In this document: positions 53,340-61,967 of the stretch, piece by piece
Numbering within the stretch: position 1 is the first letter of the stretch
Layout of the letters: each line of letters begins with the position of its first letter
Assembly (NCBI RefSeq): GCF_017875835.1
Contig: NZ_JAGING010000001.1
Coordinates: 1,054,001 to 1,118,000 of the forward strand
Direction: 5' to 3'
DNA length: 64,000 nucleotides
DNA from: Psychrobacter sp. PL19
GTDB taxonomy: Bacteria; Pseudomonadota; Gammaproteobacteria; Pseudomonadales; Moraxellaceae
The notes under the pieces: generated by a model
Databases searched by the model: none
What the model saw: only the letters and a program-made list of their open reading frames with translations
What the model was told of the DNA's origin: nothing
Made by a program: the position numbers and the translations under genes

Positions 53340-54185
53340 TTATACTAGCGATTTAGTGTCATCCATAACGGTAAATACCAAACCTTGGCCTTCTATAAAA
53401 CGGACTTGTACAGACTTATCGATCAAATGGTCAGGCAAGTTATCCCGTAAGCAATAAGTACCCGCGACTGACACCAATGAGGGGTTAAAAACTTGGCAGA
53501 AAATACGCGCATCTTTATCACCCGTGGCCCCTGCGACTAAGCGCCCTTGTGCGCGGCCATAAACATGCAGGCTATTGTCGGTAATGGCTTCAGCGCCACT
53601 ATTGATGCTATTGGTCAAAATCAAATCACCGCCGACATGATTAAGGCTTTGTCCTGAGCGTAGCATTTGGTCATAGATTAGGCTAGTAATATGCTCGGCG
53701 CTGAGTAGGGCCTCTGCTGACTGTTGGGTAGCTGTAGTCGCTTCAGCAGCTTCGTTGTTTGCTGTGGCGCTAACGCTATTATCAGATGGCTTTTCCGCAG
53801 GGTTATCAACAGCTGCTTGGCTAACAGGGGGTACAGATTTTTTGCTGGGTAAAATGCGCTCAATACGCTTGCCCTCTGCTGGAAATATCGCTAATTGTCG
53901 AGCGCGTGCTTGTGAGTCAAGCACACCGGTGACCACACCGATAGGTTGCAGGCCCCATGACCATAGCAGCGTTACTAAGGCTGTCAAGTCTTGCTCAATA
54001 TCACTATCAATGATGATCGGAATATTGCTGGTTTTATTACTAAGCAGACCAGCCAGCTGGGTCTCGATAGTAGGTAGATCATCAGTGTTTAGTTGCAAAC
54101 GTGAAAAAGTCAGCATCTTGCCATAAAAGGTCATGGCAGGCACGGTCGGAGAGAGAGTTTGGCTGTTGTTATCTGAAATCATCAT
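53340..54185 (-). CDS. minC: Septum site-determining protein MinC
   Basis: About 281 residues. The N-terminal FtsZ-inhibiting domain has a MLTFSRLQLNTDD strand and a DLTALVTLLWSWGLQPIGVV block. The C-terminal beta-helix domain is SGQSLNHVGGDLILTNSINSGAEAITDNSLHVYGRAQGRLVAGATGDKDARIFCQVFNPSLVSVAGTY, the diagnostic MinC repeat. An Ala/Thr/Ser-rich linker of about 60 residues joins them, longer than in E. coli. The start at 54185 has TTGAGGATC upstream; the frame extends 12 codons further. Confidence 0.93.
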   Translation of the reverse strand: MMISDNNSQTLSPTVPAMTFYGKMLTFSRLQLNTDDLPTIETQLAGLLSNKTSNIPIIIDSDIEQDLTALVTLLWSWGLQPIGVVTGVLDSQARARQLAIFPAEGKRIERILPSKKSVPPVSQAAVDNPAEKPSDNSVSATANNEAAEATTATQQSAEALLSAEHITSLIYDQMLRSGQSLNHVGGDLILTNSINSGAEAITDNSLHVYGRAQGRLVAGATGDKDARIFCQVFNPSLVSVAGTYCLRDNLPDHLIDKSVQVRFIEGQGLVFTVMDDTKSLV

Positions 54186-54431
54186 ACTATTGATCCTCAA
54201 AAGGTATTCGTATCGCTGCAACCACGGCGCAGTTTTGAGTATATGCCAGCTATTATTGGTTATATGCCAGCGATTATATTTTTTTAGTCAAAAAACGCTA
54301 TTAAGTAAGTATTGTTCTAATACACAGTGTACTAAGTGGGGTGAGGACTTAACAAGCCCCTTAGCCTATAAAATATAAGCCAGCGACGGCCTTAACTACA
54401 GTTTATTGAAAGGTATCAATTGATAAAATAA

Positions 54432-55532
54432 CTAAAATTTGAGCATATCTTGGTGTTTCCATTGTTGAACTTTTATTTGTGCCTCAAATTCTAGTAGGCT
54501 GTCAGAGATAATACGCGCTATCAAGTTATCGAGGGCTGTATCATTAGTATCGATCTGAGCAACCCCCTGAGCGATAGCGATCATTAAGGCGTCAATACGC
54601 TCATCATCAAGCAGTCGGGCGTTAAGGGCATAGACGACATTTTCACCAATATTCTGCCCGATATGTTGCAATTGTGATTCAATCAAGCTGCCAGCGATCG
54701 GGATTAGGCGCAGATAGCGCCGCAACTCAGGAGTATTGGCCAGTCCTTCCTGGATGGCGTTGCCCACTTCGCTTGCTATTAGATTACCACCTTTCGAGTC
54801 ACCGGTAAGGTTTTGCAGCTGCGGTGCCAGCTCTTTACGTAACAAAGACAATAGTACCGCCTCAATCTCATCACGATTACGACCGATCGTGGATTCAATC
54901 AATGACTGTTGCATCTCAGGATCGGTTAGCTGTTGGCGATAGTTATGAATGGTGGTTAGGATGACGCGATCGGATAACTCTTCTAATATTAAATTAATAT
55001 AAAACTTAATACGGTCAAGCCACGGCTGCGGTAGCACCTGATAACCAAGCTGATATAAACGCCGACCGATGATCACCGCCCGAAATAAACGCAGTGCGCG
55101 TAGCTGCGGGAAGCAGCCTAACACTTCATACCAATGCACAAAGGGAAAGAAAAACCAGCGATAATAGACCTGTTCTTTAATCGCAATAGCCCAGCGCAAT
55201 AATAGTTCTAAGATTAAAAATATGGTAAAAAACCCGCCAGCCGTACGTAATGGATCGTGTAAGGTGCTTTGATACCAGTTCAGCCCCTCGCTGAGTGTCA
55301 GCCATCCTGCAACACTGCTGGTAAAATTACTCATCAAAATAGCATCAATACTGATCAAGAATAAATCAATACTGATAACGACAATCATCAGCATGTCATA
55401 GGTTAGTTTCAAACGGTTTGGCTTGGGCCGCTTAGAGTTTGGCGACTGAGTGTTTAGTGGGTCGGTCGACTGGTTGGGTAATGGTTTGGAATCTGTAGGC
55501 AGGTTAGCAGCAGGAGAGGTGGACACAGTCAT
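54432..55532 (-). CDS. Hypothetical membrane protein with S4-like arginine segment
   Basis: About 366 residues from the ATG at 55532 (GAAGGT upstream). A Pro/Ser/Asn-rich N-terminal ~40 residues lead to two membrane segments (MLMIVVISIDLFLISIDAI, GGFFTIFLILELLLRWAIAI). A WYEVLGCFPQLRALRLFRAVIIGRRLY stretch follows, with Arg at about every third or fourth position, similar to the S4 sensor of voltage-gated channels. The C-terminal ~230 residues are charged helices without a recognisable domain (SLLRKELAPQLQNLTG...). No pore signature is present, so channel identity is not claimed. Function is unknown. Confidence 0.6.
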   Translation of the reverse strand: MTVSTSPAANLPTDSKPLPNQSTDPLNTQSPNSKRPKPNRLKLTYDMLMIVVISIDLFLISIDAILMSNFTSSVAGWLTLSEGLNWYQSTLHDPLRTAGGFFTIFLILELLLRWAIAIKEQVYYRWFFFPFVHWYEVLGCFPQLRALRLFRAVIIGRRLYQLGYQVLPQPWLDRIKFYINLILEELSDRVILTTIHNYRQQLTDPEMQQSLIESTIGRNRDEIEAVLLSLLRKELAPQLQNLTGDSKGGNLIASEVGNAIQEGLANTPELRRYLRLIPIAGSLIESQLQHIGQNIGENVVYALNARLLDDERIDALMIAIAQGVAQIDTNDTALDNLIARIISDSLLEFEAQIKVQQWKHQDMLKF

Positions 55533-55770
55533 ACCTTCTATATAATATAATGAATGGCTATTGAATGAATGGTAGGTTTCAATGCTTATTAACACTATCA
55601 ATAAATAGTGCTGAAAAACAACCCATCAGCCATTATAATAAATCATTATAAATAAAAACAGTGCCAGGTGGCGTCAATACTATTTTGACCTAACGCTATC
55701 TTGATTTAACGCCGCCTTATTGACTACTGCTATTTAACCCTTTGTTTGAGCCTGTCAATAAAGCATTTTT

Positions 55771-55808
55771 AGTCTCAGAGTCTCAGAGTCTCAGAGTCTC
55801 AGAGTCTC
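55771..55808. repeat. Short tandem repeat, 8 bp unit
   Basis: AGTCTCAG repeated almost five times, ending four bases before the last codon of the acyltransferase stop. It is a simple repeat in the 3' flank. Confidence 0.85.
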
Positions 55809-55812
55809 GTTA

Positions 55813-56763
55813 TCACGTATCAGACGTATCAAACTCAGCAAGCATATTCGTAATACGTTGATCCTTTTGACGCCATATCTGTTCTACCCATTCAAACATC
55901 TGCGCCTTGATAGGCTCATCATTTTCGTAACCGCCGTTTTGGATAGCAGTAAACAAATCGTCGGGCATCTTAATATGGCGAACATCAACACCCAAGCGCT
56001 TAATATTTCCTTTCCATAAATCACTATAAGTCGGTACTCCATCAGGATAGACAATGGTCATATCTAAGATACCATCCATATCTTCACCCAGCGCGTTTAT
56101 AGCAAGAGATAATCCACCCGCTCGTGGTTTCAGCAAATTTTTGTACGGCGAGTGCTGCTTATCACGCTTGGTTGGCGTAAAGCGCGTTCCTTCTAGATAG
56201 TTTAACAACGTAAAAGGTTTGTCCTTAAGTAAGGCACAGGCACGCTTGGCTTCTTCGATATCTTTACCTTGCAGTGCTGGATTTTTGGCCACGGCTTCTT
56301 TCGAGTGCCGGCGCATCATTGGAAAGTCTAAAAAATAGAATGCTTGACCAATCACAGGAATATAAATCAGTTCAAACTTGGTAAAAAACCGTGTTAATGG
56401 CAAACGCTTTTCACTAATGTATTGCACAATACTGGTATCGACCCATGACTGATGATTACTGATAAGCAAGTATTTACCCTGAGTATCCACATCTTCAGGT
56501 AAGCTAATACGCCAGTCTTTATCTGGCAAAATATTATCAATTAAGGCGTTGTTGCCGTGAATCCAATAATTAGTGACGCCAATCACTGTCTTGTCTGCAA
56601 TCTGTGAGCCAGTGATGACCTTAGTGGCTCCCATCAGCCATATAGGGATACCGGCCGCAATACTATTGGCAGTAATGACACCGGTGGCGGTCACCAATGA
56701 GACCGCTTTGCCCAATCTAGGGCTGCGTTTATGTATTTTTTTAATGGTAGAGGTCAGTCGCAT
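55813..56763 (-). CDS. Lysophospholipid acyltransferase (PlsC/YihG-like)
   Basis: A 316-residue protein. An N-terminal membrane segment (AVSLVTATGVITANSIAAGIPIWLM) is followed by the acyltransferase blocks ISNHQSWVD (HX4D), FFTKFELIYIPVIGQAFYFLDFPMMRR, LNYLEGTRFTP and the late MTIVYPDGVPTYSDLWKG. It transfers acyl groups to lysophospholipids at the inner membrane. The start at 56763 follows AAGGATTGAG; a TTG two codons earlier is not needed. It is monocistronic. Confidence 0.87.
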   Translation of the reverse strand: MRLTSTIKKIHKRSPRLGKAVSLVTATGVITANSIAAGIPIWLMGATKVITGSQIADKTVIGVTNYWIHGNNALIDNILPDKDWRISLPEDVDTQGKYLLISNHQSWVDTSIVQYISEKRLPLTRFFTKFELIYIPVIGQAFYFLDFPMMRRHSKEAVAKNPALQGKDIEEAKRACALLKDKPFTLLNYLEGTRFTPTKRDKQHSPYKNLLKPRAGGLSLAINALGEDMDGILDMTIVYPDGVPTYSDLWKGNIKRLGVDVRHIKMPDDLFTAIQNGGYENDEPIKAQMFEWVEQIWRQKDQRITNMLAEFDTSDT

Positions 56764-57396
56764 ACTCAATCCTTATATTTCGATATTGTTAGATTCTAAG
56801 TTATTAGTTTTGAAATTAACTATTTTTAGAATGGGTACTTTGAAATTATATGTGTTTAGGTTATTTATACTCAGTAAGGTGTTAACCTTTAAGATATGAC
56901 TCTAAAAGTCTCTGCGCCAATAATGGCTATCACTATAAATGACCAAAAGCCTCTTACATTCCCCATCATTCTTAATGGTTTTACCATCACGTAGAGTACA
57001 GTGATCGTAATGCTGCCTAGCTATGGCCTGATTCTAGCAGAAATTAATAACAGTGTACGAGTGTTAACGTGACTCACAATAACAGATGAAACAAAAGTAC
57101 AGAAAAAACATATAGCGTATCGCAAGCCAATAGCTATGAAATTTACTTTATATTTTATAACGGTGTTGTGGCTGATGAGGTTGCTAGTCGTTGCTAGTCG
57201 TAAGGTATCATGCACTTCTCATACATAGATGTGACAAAATATTACACATAGATAGCTTGCTCTTGAGATAATAATACCGAATAAGAATGACACCCAATAA
57301 GGTAGGAGTTAACAAACTCTTATCAACAAATCTTATAAAAAGTACAGTCTGTAGAAGCACGACTTATCTGTAATTCCAACTTCAGAGGGAAAATTT
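56764..57396. other. Divergent intergenic region, no gene seen
   Basis: About 630 bp between the acyltransferase and OmpA-like lipoprotein starts. No credible gene, hairpin or repeat was recognised. It must contain both promoters. Confidence 0.45.
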
Positions 57397-58050
57397 ATGC
57401 GCAACCAAATAATGATTTTAGCAGTAGCATCCGGCCTAGCACTCAGTGGTTGTGTCACTGATCCGAATACTGGACAACAACGCATCAATAAAACGGCTAT
57501 CGGCGCTCTAGCTGGTGCCGCTGGTGGCGCTGTTATTTCTAAAGCAACTGGTGGAGATAACACCGGTCGTGATGCAGCTATTGGTGCTGCACTAGGTACG
57601 GGTGTTGGTTATTACATGGAGCGTCAGGCTAGACAGCTTGAGCAACAAATGGCTGGTAGTGGCGTCACTGTTACCCAGAATCCTAATGGCAACATTGATC
57701 TAGTAATGCCAGCCAATATCACTTTCTCATTTGATGATGCAACATTGAGCTCAGGTTTTAAGCCAACGCTTGATAAGCTTGCCTCTACGATGAATCAGTA
57801 TAACCAAAACTCCATTACTATTGCGGGTCATACTGACAGTAAAGGTTCAGCGTCTTATAACCAAGGTCTATCACGTGACCGTGCTTATTCAGTCGCGAAT
57901 TACTTAACGGCACGCGGCGTATCTTCTAGCCGTATTAATGTTGTCGCATATGGCGAATCTCGTCCAGTTGCTGATAACAATACTGATTATGGCCGCCAGC
58001 AAAACCGTCGTGTTGAATTAACCATTAATACGCCACAAAGCGTAAACTAA
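57397..58050 (+). CDS. OmpA-family outer membrane lipoprotein (YiaD-like)
   Basis: A 217-residue lipoprotein with signal peptide ending LALSGC (Cys19). It has a glycine-zipper segment (IGALAGAAGGAVISKATGG... AAIGAALGTGVGYYME) and then the OmpA peptidoglycan-binding domain (FSFDDATLSSGFKPTLDKLA, GHTDSKGSASYNQGLSRDRAYSVANYL, VVAYGESRPVADN...RRVELTI). It links the outer membrane to the cell wall. It is followed by a terminator. Confidence 0.92.
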   Translation: MRNQIMILAVASGLALSGCVTDPNTGQQRINKTAIGALAGAAGGAVISKATGGDNTGRDAAIGAALGTGVGYYMERQARQLEQQMAGSGVTVTQNPNGNIDLVMPANITFSFDDATLSSGFKPTLDKLASTMNQYNQNSITIAGHTDSKGSASYNQGLSRDRAYSVANYLTARGVSSSRINVVAYGESRPVADNNTDYGRQQNRRVELTINTPQSVN

Positions 58051-58109
58051 GAATTAATGATTAAGAACTAGCTACTAAAAGCTAGGCTTAAGAAGTTATA
58101 TTCACTAAG

Positions 58110-58139
58110 AAGGTCAGCACTGCGCTGGCCTTTTTTTAT
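58110..58139 (+). terminator. Rho-independent terminator of the OmpA-like lipoprotein gene
   Basis: A 7 bp stem GGTCAGC/GCTGGCC with a run of seven T, about 65 bp past the stop. Confidence 0.8.
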
Positions 58140-58247
58140 GCCTTAAAAAAAGCCTTAATAAAATATTTATCAAGTGAAGAGGACCTAAAATAAAGCTAGG
58201 CGTACTAAGAATAAATTTGCATAAAACGTAAAGAGTTTAATTTAAGT

Positions 58248-58276
58248 TTGATAATCGTTATCAATAGCATTATAAT
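58248..58276 (+). promoter_or_regulatory. Sigma-70 promoter overlapped by a Fur-box-like site
   Basis: A TTGATA -35 (58248-58253) and TATAAT -10 (58271-58276) with a 17 bp spacer. The spacer and -35 hold GATAATCGTTATCAAT, close to the Fur consensus repeat GATAAT, so bound Fur would block polymerase. It is about 78 bp before the imelysin start. Confidence 0.7.
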
Positions 58277-58353
58277 TCGCATAATCTCAATGTTACACCA
58301 TTATTAATGTACTTTTGCCATTTCTTACTTGATAAATCCCCTTAAGGACGCGT

Positions 58354-59793
58354 ATGAACATCACCACAGTGACGAGCCGCAAGATCCTACCCACCACTTT
58401 AGCGGTTGCACTTGCAGGACTGTTAATGGTTACGGGTTGCACCAAGCAGACTAATGAGGACGCCGTCGCTACCGATACGCAAACAGCGGTTCAATCCGAT
58501 TCAGGTACCAATAAGTCAACTACTGAACAGGCCAGTATCGATAGATTGATGCTAAGCCATGTAGATATGGTACATGCCGCTTATAAAGATTCATTAGATA
58601 CGGCTAAGATATTACGAACAGCGGTAGATACCTATGTAGATACGCCCACCCAAGCGAATATTGATGCAGCAAAAGCGGCTTATAAAGCAGCGCGTCAGCC
58701 ATACTCACAAACTGAAACTTTCCGTTTTGATGAAGGGTTTGTTACCGCTGATGACCAACGTGCGATCAGCAGTATTGATGAATGGGAAGCTCAGATAAAT
58801 GCATGGCCACTTGACGAGGCATTAATCGATTACGTCAGTGACAGTTATGCGGGCGAGTATAATAGTAAAGACAACATCATCAATAGCGATAGCATTACTG
58901 TTAATAGCTCGAAGCAAGACACCAAAACTATTACTCCTGAGCTATTGGCAGCAATGAATGAGATCGGTGGCAGCGAATCCAATGTCACCACCGGTTATCA
59001 TGCGATTGAGTTTTTGTTATGGGGTCAAGACACCAATGGCGTTGCCGAAGGTGCCGGTAATCGTCCAATCAGCGATTATATGACTACAGATAATAAATGT
59101 ACTAGTGGCGAGACCGTCAATACAGATGTGAGTGTTTGTAATCGTCGTGGTCAGTATCTAAAAGCAGTGACTCAACTGTTGGTCAATGATTTAACTGCGA
59201 TGGAAGCCCAGTGGCAGCCTGAAAGTGAACACACTTTACGTAGCGATATGATGGCACGTAAAGATAATAACGCCATGCGCCAAATCATGTACCAAATGGG
59301 TAGTTTAGCGCTAGGAGAGCTGGCTTCTCAGCGTATGCAGGTCGCCTTTGTTACCGGTTCAACAGAAGATGAGCATGAGTGCTTTAGTGATTTGACGCAT
59401 TTAAGCTACGCTAATAATGCTCTGGGTATTCAAAACGTCTTTAATGGCAGCTATAAAACGGTCGCTGGTGAGTCAGTCGGTGGCTATGGTATCAAGAATT
59501 ATTTGATAGATACTGACCATAAAGACGCTGCCGACAAGCTGGTTATGGACTTTAAAAAAGTAGAAGATGCTTTTAATGTAATCGTAGCCAAAGGCGAAAA
59601 AGAAAATATCAAGGTCGATCAAATGATCGCTACCGTCGGACAAGTGAGTGAGCAAGGTATCTCTGCTGAAGAACAAAATATTCGTCGTGGCTGGATCGAG
59701 AACGGCATCACTAGCTTGCAGGAGCTGACTTCTGGGATTGAGAATGCGGCAAAAGTGGTCGGCATTGACAATCTAGATGCTGATGCTGGCTAA
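58354..59793 (+). CDS. Imelysin-family (M75-like) iron-regulated lipoprotein
   Basis: A 479-residue lipoprotein (signal ending LMVTGC). The imelysin core has the GxHxxE motif at H216/E219 (TTGYHAIEFLLWGQD), preceded by ETFRFDEGF...INAWPLDEALIDYV and followed by RGQYLKAVTQLLVNDL, as in IrpA/ICMP-type proteins. These are thought to act in iron acquisition; peptidase activity is doubtful. It is the first gene of the iron-linked lipoprotein cluster, under a Fur-like promoter. Confidence 0.88.
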   Translation: MNITTVTSRKILPTTLAVALAGLLMVTGCTKQTNEDAVATDTQTAVQSDSGTNKSTTEQASIDRLMLSHVDMVHAAYKDSLDTAKILRTAVDTYVDTPTQANIDAAKAAYKAARQPYSQTETFRFDEGFVTADDQRAISSIDEWEAQINAWPLDEALIDYVSDSYAGEYNSKDNIINSDSITVNSSKQDTKTITPELLAAMNEIGGSESNVTTGYHAIEFLLWGQDTNGVAEGAGNRPISDYMTTDNKCTSGETVNTDVSVCNRRGQYLKAVTQLLVNDLTAMEAQWQPESEHTLRSDMMARKDNNAMRQIMYQMGSLALGELASQRMQVAFVTGSTEDEHECFSDLTHLSYANNALGIQNVFNGSYKTVAGESVGGYGIKNYLIDTDHKDAADKLVMDFKKVEDAFNVIVAKGEKENIKVDQMIATVGQVSEQGISAEEQNIRRGWIENGITSLQELTSGIENAAKVVGIDNLDADAG

Positions 59794-59810
59794 CAGTCTT
59801 AAGTTGTTTT

Positions 59811-59880
59811 TTGTTATTTAGCGACTGTTTATTATCTAACGACTGTCTGTTATCTAACGACTGTTTGTTATCTAACGACT
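59811..59880. repeat. Tandem repeat, 18 bp unit
   Basis: About four copies of TTGTTATCTAACGACTGT, the first and last imperfect, just beyond the imelysin stop. Confidence 0.85.
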
Positions 59881-59956
59881 CTAGGCTTGGCGGTATAAGA
59901 TCGGTTGTATATTATTAGTCTGTACTAAATTTGAATGGCTAATGAGTCACATTAGT

Positions 59957-59998
59957 CTAATGAGAATGATTTTCATATCAGTAAGATTTAGGTATAAT
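59957..59998 (+). promoter_or_regulatory. Fur-box-like site and -10 upstream of the di-heme gene
   Basis: An AATGAGAATGATTTTCATATC inverted repeat (Fur-like) at 59957-59979 with a TATAAT at 59993-59998. The -35 (TTTTCA) is weak. It suggests a second iron-controlled promoter inside the cluster. Confidence 0.55.
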
Positions 59999-60173
59999 AG
60001 CCACGTTGTTAATAATGGTTGGTAGCGTGTTTTTTATACCACATTAAGATAACCTGATAGCCCAGGGCATAGACAGCTCTGATATACAGACAGCTCTGGT
60101 ATATCGACTAAAAGTGAAAAACTTTATAGCATGCGATTTTAATAGTTCTATATTAGAGCTAAGGTAATTTTTT

Positions 60174-61835
60174 ATGAAGGCTATGAACGTCATGAAAGCT
60201 ATTAACGCGATGAAAGTTACGTTATCAGGTTTTGTCTGCCTTTCTTCAACACCACATATTTCGTCACCCAAGCTTGCGCTAAGCGTGCTATGTGCGCTAT
60301 CCATAAGTGCCTGTCAACCATCAGACAGTGCGACGAATACCAATCAAACTCAAGCGGTATCAGCTGAGCGCACGCAAACCATTGAAGCACTGGCTGGCGT
60401 GCCGATGCAACAGCTAGCCACCTTTGATCCGCAAGAGGTTAAGCAGGGCGGTGACACAGGCGTTACTATTACTAGCGCTGAAAGTTATTCTAAACCGTCA
60501 TCAAATTTGACGGCCTCGCGAAAGGGAGATTTCTTTATTGGCAATGCCTTTTTTAGCCAACCGTGGGTGATGGCCCCTGCCAGTACGGATAGTCGTGATG
60601 GACTCGGGGGGCTATTTAACGTTGCGGCTTGTCAGTCGTGTCATGTGAAAGACGGACGTGGTCATGCTCCAATGAATACTGAAGATGATGCGGATAGTTT
60701 ATTGGTCCGTCTTGCTATGCCAGCGACTACCGATGAGCAGCGGCAACAGTTGCAGAACTCTCTGATAGAAAAAGTTGCCCATCCAGTCTATGGTGGTCAA
60801 TTGCAAGATCGCGGCATTCAGGGCGTACCGGCAGAAGCGCAAATTGCCGTGCAGTGGACAGATAAGCTGGTCACTTTTGCAGATGGTCATATCGAGACTT
60901 TGCGTGCGCCGACCTTCAGCTTGACCAAACCTGGTTACGGCGCATTTGATGATGAGCTGATGGTGTCACCACGCATTGCACTACCGATGATTGGACTTGG
61001 TTTACTAGAGCAAATACCTGACGAGGACATCAAAAAACAGGCCGTCAGTAATAATAAAAATGCTGATAACAATGCAAGCAGTATCCGCGGTAAGTTTAAC
61101 TGGGTGATGGATCCAAAGACAGGCAAGTTGGCGTTGGGTCGTTTTGGTTGGAAAGCGGGACAAACTAAGATTTTGACGCAAAACCAAAGTGCTTTCAGTG
61201 AAGATATGGGTCTGACCTCAAATATTCGACCTCATGAATCTTGTATGCCTGCGCAAACCGCTTGCCTTGATGCGACCACTGGCGCCGATGAACAAGGCAA
61301 CGGTAAGCCGCCCGTTGAAGTGAACGATGAAATCGCTAAGTTCGTAGAATTTTACACTCGTAATTTAGCAGTTCCAAATCGACGTAATGCTGATGATACC
61401 GTGGTATTAGCTGGTAAAAAGCGTTTTTATGACATGGGCTGCCAAAGTTGCCATACTCCAAGATATCAGCTACCAAAGACTAATGACGATAATATTGAGC
61501 AGCACGGACAAGTCATTTATCCTTATACCGATTTGCTGCTACATGATATGGGCGATGACTTAGCGGATCGTACTATCGCGGGTAAGCTACCGCCGAAAGA
61601 TGCACAAGTGGAATTTTTAGCCAACTCTTATGAATGGCGCACGCCGGCACTGTGGGGTATTGGCCTGGCGCAAACCGTTGATCCTCAAGCTACCTTCTTA
61701 CATGATGGCCGCGCTCGTACTTTGATGGAAGCAGTATTGTGGCATGGTGGGGAAGCTGCTAAGCAGCAACAAAAAGTGCTCAAATTGGATAAACAAGGTC
61801 GGACTGAACTCAATGCATTTTTAAAATCATTGTAA
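60174..61835 (+). CDS. Di-heme oxidoreductase family lipoprotein (DUF1111)
   Basis: A 553-residue protein with a lipobox ending LSISAC after a long N-terminus. There are two c-type haem motifs, C153-QS-C156-H157 (AACQSCHVKDGRG) and C423-QS-C426-H427 (MGCQSCHTPRYQLP), with the family's PWVMAP, DGLGGLFN and LLLHDMGDDL blocks. The family is annotated as di-haem 'thiol oxidoreductase' with unproven activity; maturation would need the ccm system. The first codons repeat (ATGAAGGCTATGAACGTC, then ATGAAAGCTATTAACGCG), so several Met codons could be the start. It is second in the iron-linked cluster. Confidence 0.85.
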   Translation: MKAMNVMKAINAMKVTLSGFVCLSSTPHISSPKLALSVLCALSISACQPSDSATNTNQTQAVSAERTQTIEALAGVPMQQLATFDPQEVKQGGDTGVTITSAESYSKPSSNLTASRKGDFFIGNAFFSQPWVMAPASTDSRDGLGGLFNVAACQSCHVKDGRGHAPMNTEDDADSLLVRLAMPATTDEQRQQLQNSLIEKVAHPVYGGQLQDRGIQGVPAEAQIAVQWTDKLVTFADGHIETLRAPTFSLTKPGYGAFDDELMVSPRIALPMIGLGLLEQIPDEDIKKQAVSNNKNADNNASSIRGKFNWVMDPKTGKLALGRFGWKAGQTKILTQNQSAFSEDMGLTSNIRPHESCMPAQTACLDATTGADEQGNGKPPVEVNDEIAKFVEFYTRNLAVPNRRNADDTVVLAGKKRFYDMGCQSCHTPRYQLPKTNDDNIEQHGQVIYPYTDLLLHDMGDDLADRTIAGKLPPKDAQVEFLANSYEWRTPALWGIGLAQTVDPQATFLHDGRARTLMEAVLWHGGEAAKQQQKVLKLDKQGRTELNAFLKSL

Positions 61836-61967
61836 TAGTGGGACAGATTCACTATTGAGGCAGACTTACTATTAATACAGATTCATGATCAATCGTTAAA
61901 CACATTGATGAGATTAGCCGCCTCATTTACTAATTGATGTAAATATTGAGACAATACCGAGAAAGTT

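Larger units (their letters stand above)
58051..58353. other. Intergenic region with terminator and Fur-type promoter
   Basis: It contains the lipoprotein terminator (58110-58139) and the promoter and Fur-box-like site of the imelysin gene. Confidence 0.6.
59794..60173. other. Intergenic region with tandem repeat and Fur-type site
   Basis: It holds an 18 bp tandem repeat (59811-59880) and a Fur-box-like site (59957-59979) with a TATAAT at 59993-59998. No gene is seen. Confidence 0.6.
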
